Source: an uncultured Phascolarctobacterium sp.
GTDB lineage: Bacteria > Bacillota > Negativicutes > Acidaminococcales > Acidaminococcaceae
DNA: 11,747 bases
Direction of reading: 5' to 3'
Assembly (NCBI GenBank): GCA_946002345.1
Contig: CAMFZA010000037.1
Location: 1-11,747 of the forward strand
A model generated the notes under the pieces. It saw only the letters and a program-made list of their open reading frames with translations, was not told the DNA's origin and made no database searches. This document shows, in pieces, positions 6,639-11,747 of this stretch (position 1 is its first letter; every line of letters starts with the position of its first letter). The translations under genes were made by a program, and so were the position numbers.

Positions 6639-7592
6639 ATGGATAATTTTCAATTTTTCGCACCCTCTCAGGTGCTTTTTGGTAAAAACGTAGAAGCAAA
6701 AGTAGGCGCTATGTGCAAAAAATACGGCGCTCACAAGGTGCTAGTGCATTTTGGTGGCAATAGTGCTAAAAAATCCGGTCTTTTGGACCGGGTTTGCAGC
6801 AGCCTCAGCGAGGCTGGCTTGGACTATGTGCTGCTGGGTGGCGTGGTTCCCAATCCCCTCCTGAGCAAAATCAAGGAGGGTGTGGAGCTGTGCCGGGCCG
6901 AGGGCGTGGATTTCATCCTGGCCGTGGGCGGGGGCAGCGTTATCGACAGCGCCAAGGGTATTGGCTATGGTCTGGCCAACGAGGGCGATGTCTGGGATTA
7001 TTATGAGCGCAAAAAGGCCGTCACTGGCTGCGCTCCCATTGGCGTGGTGCTCACCATTGCTGCAGCAGGCAGCGAAATGAGCAATTCCTCCGTAGTTACC
7101 AAGGACGAGGGCATGCTCAAGCGTGGTCTCACCACCGATTACTGCTATGCCAAATTCTCGCTGCTTAACCCGGAGCTGACCTACACTCTGCCCGCCTACC
7201 AAACTGCCAGCGGCTGCACCGACATCATGGTCCACACCTTGGAGCGTTATTTTACCGGTCAAGCTACTCAACAATTGAGCCTAGTAGATAATATAGCCGC
7301 CACACTGCTACGCAATGTGATGCGCAATGCGAAAATCGCCCTCAAGGAGCCTAATAATTATGCTGCCCGGGCAGAAATCATGTGGAGCGGTACCCTCTCC
7401 CACAATGGCATCACCGGCGACAGAACCTGGGGGGACGGGTCCTCCCACCAGCTGGGGCCGGGGCGCCACCTCCACCACGAACACATACAGCAACTCCCCC
7501 ATAACAGCAGCACCCCGGGTACACGCACCATCGGTCAATTCAAGGTTCTCACTGAAGAGGATATGGCCAATATTTATCGAGCTGCCAAATAA
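6639..7592 (+). pseudogene. Iron-dependent NADPH-type alcohol/butanol dehydrogenase, internally damaged
   Basis: Homologue of the YqhD/BDH branch of iron-containing alcohol dehydrogenases, which reduce aldehydes with NAD(P)H. The start has AAGGAGG ten bases upstream. Residues 1-260 look normal: the HFGGNSAKKSG coenzyme loop (37-47), G97-G-G-S100 with VIDSAKG, and D195/H199, matching metal ligands Asp194/His198 of E. coli YqhD. After HNGITG (255-260) the expected block resembling GREQDWATHQLGHEL is garbled to a G/P/H-rich stretch (about 261-297) that keeps SSHQLG. H270 matches the third ligand, but the fourth ligand and the following helices are absent. A normal C-terminal end returns (IGQFKVLTEEDMANIYRAAK). 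Total length is 317 against about 385-390, so roughly 70 residues are missing although the frame is kept. The product is unlikely to bind metal. An assembly error is an alternative. Confidence 0.75.
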
Positions 7593-7643
7593 TGCTTTGG
7601 TCCCTCTAGAGCTTTACTTTTAACTACAAAAGTCATAAAAATT

Positions 7644-7677
7644 ACTCCAGCTGTGCCTAGATGCAGCTGGAGTTTTT
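7644..7677 (+). terminator. Rho-independent terminator after the alcohol dehydrogenase, possibly bidirectional
   Basis: ACTCCAGCTG (7644-7653) and CAGCTGGAGT (7664-7673) make a perfect 10-bp stem with a 10-base loop, followed by TTTTT (7673-7677). On the minus strand the stem is followed by AATTTTTA and lies about 80 bases after the uppP stop, so it may also end uppP transcription. Confidence 0.88.
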
Positions 7678-7755
7678 GTCTTTTATCAATATGCCATGAA
7701 TTCCATTCAGACTCCTGTAACGAAACGTTACTCGAAACAAACGTTCAACATATGC

Positions 7756-8559
7756 TTACATATAAAAATACCAATAGGTTACGCAGGCTAAAGCAATGCG
7801 ATACCAGGCAAAGCTGGTCAAATCGTACTTGTGCAAGAATTTTAAGAACCACAGCACGGACCAATAGGCCACAATAAAGGAGACCACAAAGCCAATACCC
7901 AAAATAGTCAAATCGTCGGCAGTGAGATACTTTAGACTCTTGAGCAAATCGTACAGACAAGCCACAAACATCAAAGGCACTGCTATCAAAAAGGTGTAGC
8001 TGGCTGATGCCTGCCGAGAAAGACCCACCAAAAGGCCACCGGCAATGGTGCTGCCACTACGGGAAAAGCCCGGCCACAGGGAGAGAAATTGATAAATGCC
8101 AACCCACATCGCCTGCTTCATAGAAATCTTGTCCACATCATCCACCAGTTCTGCTTCCCTGCCCTTAGTTTTGTGCTCTGCAAACATTAACAGCAGGCCA
8201 CCCAAAACCAGGCCAATCGCCACAGTAAAGGGAGAAAACAGGTATTTTTTTATCAATGGATAGCATACATAGGCCACGCCCATTACCGGCACAATGCCTG
8301 CAGCGATATGCCACACAGAAAGGCCCTTGTGCATATCCCAGCCATCCTTGGTGAAGAAACGGACAAAGCGCTCCTTATAAATAAAAATCACAGATAAAAT
8401 CGCGCCTAATTGCACAAAAACATCGAAAACATCTGCAACGCGTCCCTCGAAGCCCAACAGGTGGCCTACGATAATCATGTGTCCGGTAGAAGAAACAGGC
8501 AGAAATTCTGTCAAGCCCTCCACTATACCAACAATAACAGCTATCAAATACTGGTCCAT
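7756..8559 (-). CDS. uppP: Undecaprenyl-diphosphate phosphatase UppP (BacA)
   Basis: An integral membrane enzyme that dephosphorylates undecaprenyl diphosphate to the monophosphate, recycling the lipid carrier for peptidoglycan and other wall polymers. Excess gives bacitracin resistance. The 267 residues fit the family (about 265-275). The first catalytic motif E14-G-L-T-E18-F-L-P-V-S-S24-T-G-H27 and the second, P163-G-F-S-R167-S-G-S-T, are both intact. They match E17/E21/S27/H30/R174 of the E. coli enzyme. About seven to eight hydrophobic helices span the rest. The ATG at 8559 is chosen because AAGGA lies seven bases upstream; the longer frame to 8583 adds eight charged residues without a site. 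It has its own promoter (8595-8623) and is separated from pfkA by a terminator. Confidence 0.95.
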   Translation of the reverse strand: MDQYLIAVIVGIVEGLTEFLPVSSTGHMIIVGHLLGFEGRVADVFDVFVQLGAILSVIFIYKERFVRFFTKDGWDMHKGLSVWHIAAGIVPVMGVAYVCYPLIKKYLFSPFTVAIGLVLGGLLLMFAEHKTKGREAELVDDVDKISMKQAMWVGIYQFLSLWPGFSRSGSTIAGGLLVGLSRQASASYTFLIAVPLMFVACLYDLLKSLKYLTADDLTILGIGFVVSFIVAYWSVLWFLKFLHKYDLTSFAWYRIALACVTYWYFYM

Positions 8560-8594
8560 CCTAACATCCTTACATGTACGCAATCTTTCTCTTA

Positions 8595-8623
8595 ATTATA
8601 CGCTTTTTTCAGCTAATAAACAA
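8595..8623 (-). promoter_or_regulatory. Sigma-A promoter of uppP
   Basis: TTGTTT (8618-8623), 17 bp spacer, TATAAT (8595-8600), read leftward, about 36 bases before the uppP ATG. Confidence 0.72.
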
Positions 8624-8666
8624 TAAGTAACCAGCAAGAAAATCAAGATACTACCCTGCAGCCAGC

Positions 8667-8704
8667 AAAATAAAAGACAGCCCCACTCATGGAAGCTGTC
8701 CCTT
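8667..8704 (-). terminator. Rho-independent terminator after pfkA
   Basis: On the minus strand GACAGC (8700-8695) pairs with GCTGTC (8681-8676). The stem is extended outward by two G-U and two A-U pairs and inward by a CCA/TGG pairing, then followed by UUUUAUUUU (8675-8667). It lies about 43 bases after the pfkA stop and isolates pfkA from uppP. Confidence 0.82.
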
Positions 8705-8746
8705 ATTTTATACGTTTTAAATGAATCAAAGGTTAACTAGTCAGGC

Positions 8747-9844
8747 TTAATCGCCAAAGCAAATACCCAACTGGCGTCCAGTGCGAATAATTTCGCTATC
8801 CACGGGCACCTGCCGCGGCTTAGCAGCCGCCTTTTGAATGTACACAGTAACAATTTGGTCATGGTACAAGGAAACCATCACATTATACTCGCCACGCAGG
8901 CAAGCCTCTGCCGCTGCAACACCATAACGGGTGGACAAAACTCTGTCGAAGGCTGAAGGAGAACCGCCACGCTGTAAATATCCTAATACCGTACATCTTG
9001 ATTCAATACCTGTACGCTCTTCAATTGCGTTTGCGACCTTCTCACCAATGCCACCCAAGCGAATGGGCTCAAAGCTGCCCTTGACTAAACGAGCAACGGA
9101 CATCTCGCCACCCTCCGGCTTGGCACCCTCTGCTGCCACAATAATGCTGAAATTTTTCCCTGCTGCCTTACGCTGCTCAATTTTAGCAATAACGCTATCG
9201 AGCTGGTAAGGAATTTCCGGCAACAGAATCACATCTGCCCCACCGGCAATACCGCTATGCAGGGCAATCCAGCCTGCATAACGACCCATAACCTCTAAAA
9301 CCATAACCCTGTGATGGGATTCAGCAGTAGTATGAAGTCTGTCCAACGCCTCAGTAGCCATCGCCATCGCTGTGTCAAAGCCGAAAGTACGCTCTGTACA
9401 CGGCAAATCATTATCAATGGTTTTGGGGCAGCCTACAACCTTAATGCCACACTCTCTAGCCAACTGCGCCCCAATATTCAAGCTGCCATCGCCACCGATA
9501 ACAACCAAGGCTTCTATATCATACTTACGCAGATTTTCCAGCACCTTTTCCCGCATATCCTTGTAGATAATAGATCCATCCTCTTGTTCAATGGCAAATT
9601 TAAAGGGATTATCACGGTTAGTAGTGCCTAAAATCGTGCCACCACGGGGGAGAATGCCAGAAACACTGGCATAATCCATCTTTTGTAAATTGTCGTTCAC
9701 CAAGCCGTTGAAGCCATTATGCACGCCATAAACATCACAGCCATTTTGCAAAAAGGTCTTTACAACAGCTCTAATAACTGCATTCAGTCCGGGGCAATCG
9801 CCACCGCCTGTCAATACGGCGAAGCAACGCTTTTTATCAGTCAT
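8747..9844 (-). CDS. pfkA: 6-phosphofructokinase (PfkA family, group III type)
   Basis: Phosphorylates fructose 6-phosphate to the 1,6-bisphosphate, the committed step of glycolysis. The 365 residues carry the N-terminal phosphate-binding loop GGGDCPGLN (13-21), GGDGS (117-121), the catalytic PKTIDND (140-146, base D144) and MGRYAGWIA. The residues that track phosphoryl donor are mixed. G120 (E. coli Gly104) is the ATP-type residue, while K141 (E. coli Gly124) is the PPi-type residue. That Gly/Lys pairing is the mixed group III seen in actinobacteria, where characterised members with Gly at the first site use ATP. I therefore favour ATP but cannot exclude PPi. GGAGG lies six bases before the ATG. 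It follows the BrxF-like gene by 32 bases on the same strand and is probably co-transcribed with it. Confidence 0.93.
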   Translation of the reverse strand: MTDKKRCFAVLTGGGDCPGLNAVIRAVVKTFLQNGCDVYGVHNGFNGLVNDNLQKMDYASVSGILPRGGTILGTTNRDNPFKFAIEQEDGSIIYKDMREKVLENLRKYDIEALVVIGGDGSLNIGAQLARECGIKVVGCPKTIDNDLPCTERTFGFDTAMAMATEALDRLHTTAESHHRVMVLEVMGRYAGWIALHSGIAGGADVILLPEIPYQLDSVIAKIEQRKAAGKNFSIIVAAEGAKPEGGEMSVARLVKGSFEPIRLGGIGEKVANAIEERTGIESRCTVLGYLQRGGSPSAFDRVLSTRYGVAAAEACLRGEYNVMVSLYHDQIVTVYIQKAAAKPRQVPVDSEIIRTGRQLGICFGD

Positions 9845-9876
9845 GCCTAACCTCCGCTTTAACTAAGAGCAGAATA

Positions 9877-10341
9877 TTAGTCCTCTACGTTCCAAATCTT
9901 GAAGCCGTCCGGGCTAATGCGAATAGCTTCGGTGCCATCAAATTTGTCATAGCACAGATTGCCATTTTCAATGTAGCCAGGCCATGCAGTGATAATGGTG
10001 AATTTTTTGCTCAGCTTACGCATTAAGCTGTCAGTGTTAATATGGAATACAGGCACAAACAAGGTTTGCAGTCTATCCAAAATAATAACGTCAGCATTGT
10101 AGCTAGCCAAAATTTCTGCAAACATGTCAGGAGCATACAAGCCTCTGTCAGCCGCAGGAATAGCCAAAAACTCTTCGCTGATCAGCATACGGCAATCAAC
10201 ATAGGTCCATTTTTTAACCTCTGCTGCTTCGCGCAAAACTTTGCTCTTGCCGCTGCCCGGTTTGCCGGTAACGATAACTACATTGCCCTTGTCAGCCTGA
10301 GCCGCTTCCACAACCTTCAATAATTCTTCTACTTGATTCAT
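9877..10341 (-). CDS. Small P-loop NTPase resembling BrxF of BREX-3
   Basis: A 154-residue protein with a clear Walker A G26-K-P-G-S-G-K32-S33 and a Walker B-like VIILD88 without the usual following Glu. A conserved-looking LFVPVF...SLMRKLSKKF segment (about 93-113) and A118-W-P-G121 follow, then a short tail. This order and size resemble, from memory, the BREX type 3 component BrxF, a small P-loop ATPase with a WPG motif after the last strand. No other BREX gene (brxC, pglX, pglZ, brxHII) is in view and the neighbours are housekeeping genes, so any defence role is doubtful. It may instead be a chromosomal relative with a different job, perhaps tied to pfkA. AGGAGG lies eight bases before the ATG. 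A SigH-type promoter match is at 10401-10427. The P-loop is certain; the family assignment is tentative. Confidence 0.6.
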   Translation of the reverse strand: MNQVEELLKVVEAAQADKGNVVIVTGKPGSGKSKVLREAAEVKKWTYVDCRMLISEEFLAIPAADRGLYAPDMFAEILASYNADVIILDRLQTLFVPVFHINTDSLMRKLSKKFTIITAWPGYIENGNLCYDKFDGTEAIRISPDGFKIWNVED

Positions 10342-10400
10342 TTGAAAAACCTCCTATGACACCGAAGTGTTAATATTTCACTTAAATTGTTACCTAGTAT

Positions 10401-10427
10401 ATTCGCTGAACTTCTCTAAATTCCTCT
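10401..10427 (-). promoter_or_regulatory. Putative SigH-dependent promoter of the BrxF-like/pfkA pair
   Basis: On the minus strand AGAGGAATT (10427-10419), an 11 bp spacer and AGCGAAT (10407-10401) fit the Bacillus SigH consensus RnAGGAwWW-n11/12-RnnGAAT at every defined position. Transcription would start near 10394, giving a leader of about 50 bases before the AGGAGG-preceded ATG at 10341. The only sigma-A alternative nearby is weak (TTGCAA, 17 bp, TATATA). Confidence 0.6.
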
Positions 10428-10493
10428 AAAAAAATATATACCATTCTGAAAATTTCCTTGCAACGCCTCGTAATGTTACACATTTAGCAGTAA

Positions 10494-11231
10494 TTAGCTA
10501 TTTTTGACGTCTTTATCCTTAAATCTCTCGTAGGGGTCTATGGCCAGCAGCCCACTATAGACAGTGCGCAAGTCGGTAATATCCCCCTTGCTAATGATAT
10601 ATTTTTCTAATTTACGTTTTACCCGCTGCAAAGCATTATCAATGGACTTGATATGGCGATGCAAATCCACGGCAATTTCCTGATAGGATTTGCCATCAAG
10701 ATAACTCATCAGCACCTTCCATTCCAAATCACTGAGAATATCATTCATTTTATTCTCAATATCACTGAATTCCTCCCTGCTGATCACCATATCCTCAGGA
10801 TTAGCCACTCGCACACCACTGATAATATCCAGCAGTGTCCTGTCGCTATCCTCCTCGTAAATGGGCTTATTGAGAGAAACATAGGAATTCAAGGGGATAT
10901 GCTTTTGTCGGGTAGCCGTTTTAATAGCGGTAATAATTTGTCTAGTAACACACAACTCCGCAAAGGCCCGAAAGGAGGACTGCTTATCATTCTTAAAATC
11001 ACGAATAGCCTTATAAAGGCCAATCATGCCTTCCTGAATAATATCCTCTCGCTCCGCACCAATGAGGAAATAGCTGCGCGCCTTAGCCCTGACAAAATTT
11101 CTGTACTTATGCAGCAAATACTCCTGCGCCAATACATTGTCGTGGAGTTGGGCATCTAAAACGATATCCTCATCCGTCATTTGGTTAAAAACTTCGTAAG
11201 GATCGTTTTTCTTCACCGTATCTGTAGTCAT
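10494..11231 (-). CDS. sigH: RNA polymerase sigma factor SigH (Spo0H)
   Basis: Directs RNA polymerase to transition-state, competence and early sporulation promoters in Bacillus. The region-2 block KYRNFVRAKARSYFLIGA, the EDIIQEGMIGLYKAIRDFK core-binding stretch, TRQIITAIKTATRQKHIPLN and the region-4 SYQEIAVDLHRH-KSIDNALQRVKRKLEKY all read almost exactly like Bacillus subtilis SigH. The protein is 245 residues, against about 218 in Bacillus. The extra 30 or so lie after LEKY, ending in a charged tail. The ATG at 11231 has GGAGG eleven bases upstream, and an extended -10 predicts a transcript starting near 11247. The in-frame ATG at 11249 would therefore be upstream of the message. The neighbouring yacP-like gene repeats the Bacillus yacP-sigH order. 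No clear terminator was found downstream, so readthrough into the BrxF-like gene is possible. Confidence 0.95.
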   Translation of the reverse strand: MTTDTVKKNDPYEVFNQMTDEDIVLDAQLHDNVLAQEYLLHKYRNFVRAKARSYFLIGAEREDIIQEGMIGLYKAIRDFKNDKQSSFRAFAELCVTRQIITAIKTATRQKHIPLNSYVSLNKPIYEEDSDRTLLDIISGVRVANPEDMVISREEFSDIENKMNDILSDLEWKVLMSYLDGKSYQEIAVDLHRHIKSIDNALQRVKRKLEKYIISKGDITDLRTVYSGLLAIDPYERFKDKDVKNS

Positions 11232-11253
11232 CAAGTACAATTCCTCCATGTGG

Positions 11254-11262
11254 ATTATAGCA
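11254..11262 (-). promoter_or_regulatory. Extended -10 promoter of sigH
   Basis: TGCTATAAT reads leftward here, with no good -35 at the normal distance. A perfect TTGACA (11287-11292) lies too far for it (27 bp) but has a weaker TATTCT partner at 11266-11271 (15 bp spacing). Either would give sigH its own transcript within the 77-base gap after the yacP-like gene. Confidence 0.5.
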
Positions 11263-11308
11263 ATAAGAATACTTTTTATTATATCCTGTCAAGCCTTTGC
11301 CGTCAATC

Positions 11309-11747
11309 TCACTGACGACGTATTTTTTCTAAATGCTCTAAAACGTGGCCCTTAATGCGTCCCCCCAGCTCGTTACGGTTCAAGGCACCACGAGGAATAC
11401 GCAGACGCTCGGCAATTTGCTTTTTCGTCTTTTTATAATCCTCGCGAAACTCTCGAGCAGAGATGCGGTAGGCTCCAGCACCCAGCACATTGATTTGCTC
11501 CGCATAGTCACTGGTTACCACAAAAACCTTGGCCTTGTAGGGACCATGCCCCAGCTCGTAGGCCCGGCGTTCAATCCAGGAGTCGGCAGTTTCACCCTCG
11601 CCGGTATACACCACCTGAATACCATGGATGGTCTCCACAGCTGCAGCACCGGCCACCTCCAGGGCATCAAAGACCACAATGGCCCTATAGCCCTTGAAAG
11701 CAGCATATTCGCTAACACCTGCCACCAAAATTTCTCGGGCGTGCTCC
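11309..11747 (-). CDS. YacP-like NYN-domain RNA nuclease, N-terminus off the window
   Basis: Reading leftward from the right edge the frame is open without a start: EHAREILVAGVSEY, then GYRAIVVFDA. It continues with ETADSWIERRAYE, VVTSDYAEQINVLGAGAYRISAREF and a basic C-terminal helix. This parallels Bacillus subtilis YacP (about 170 aa; Rae1, a ribosome-associated mRNA endonuclease). The PIN/NYN-fold acidic residues appear as VFDA, TAD and TSD. About 30 N-terminal residues, including the expected DGYN motif, lie beyond 11747. The internal TTG at 11728 is not a believable start because homology continues upstream. It precedes sigH by 77 bases on the same strand, as in Bacillus. Confidence 0.88.
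   Translation of the reverse strand, partial: EHAREILVAGVSEYAAFKGYRAIVVFDALEVAGAAAVETIHGIQVVYTGEGETADSWIERRAYELGHGPYKAKVFVVTSDYAEQINVLGAGAYRISAREFREDYKKTKKQIAERLRIPRGALNRNELGGRIKGHVLEHLEKIRRQ

Noticed and set aside
6741..7274. Minus-strand frame inside the alcohol dehydrogenase (177 codons)
   Set aside because: It mirrors a recognisable coding strand with GGGS and metal-ligand motifs, and has no recognisable domain of its own.
7405..7530. A simple frameshift explaining the broken alcohol dehydrogenase
   Set aside because: I read the two other forward frames across this stretch. Neither gives the missing GHELS or HGAGLA-type blocks, so one base gained or lost does not restore the gene.
9877..10341. 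A complete BREX defence island
   Set aside because: Only the BrxF-like protein is present. No methyltransferase, PglZ, BrxC, helicase or other defence gene lies on either side within the window.
11232..11249. Earlier ATG of SigH at 11249
   Set aside because: The predicted transcript from the extended -10 begins about there, and the GGAGG ribosome binding site lies between this ATG and the one at 11231.

Overview
The window reads as a stretch of chromosome from an anaerobic, low-to-mid GC member of the Bacillota. It has AGGAGG-type ribosome binding sites, TTGACA/TATAAT-type promoters, a SigH (Spo0H) sigma factor next to a YacP-type nuclease (the order known from Bacillus), and an oxygen-sensitive class III ribonucleotide reductase. 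A Negativicutes host (Phascolarctobacterium/Acidaminococcus-like) is my guess from the overall protein flavour; it is not proven here. No rRNA, tRNA, CRISPR array, insertion sequence or phage gene was found.

Layout, left to right. Positions 1-336 are AT-rich and gene-free. A strong hairpin terminator follows, then a leftward glycerophosphodiester phosphodiesterase gene with its own promoter. Next is the leftward nrdD-nrdG operon (anaerobic ribonucleotide reductase and its activating enzyme), which ends at a hairpin terminator at 1225-1264. It is controlled from 4095-4148 by a promoter carrying two NrdR-like boxes with 16 bp between them. A rightward EamA/DMT-family permease gene runs divergently from nrdD. 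After a shared, probably bidirectional terminator come a small leftward XRE-type regulator and a leftward cytoplasmic SGNH/GDSL hydrolase. A rightward NADPH-type iron-dependent alcohol dehydrogenase follows; its N-terminal half looks normal but the middle of its metal-binding domain is lost, so it is called a pseudogene. Then come leftward uppP (undecaprenyl-diphosphate phosphatase) and a leftward pair, a small P-loop protein resembling BrxF followed by 6-phosphofructokinase. Last are leftward sigH and a YacP/NYN-type nuclease gene cut by the right edge.

How the genes fit together: most are housekeeping (dNTP supply, glycolysis, wall lipid-carrier recycling, RNA processing, sigma factor). The most interesting parts are regulatory and contextual. 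An exact match to the Bacillus SigH promoter consensus lies just downstream of sigH and points at the BrxF-like/pfkA pair. The BrxF-like P-loop protein stands alone with no other BREX gene in view. The nrdD promoter is a textbook NrdR target with a long, potentially switching leader. Several start codons were moved inward from the longest reading frame on the strength of ribosome binding sites and promoters.
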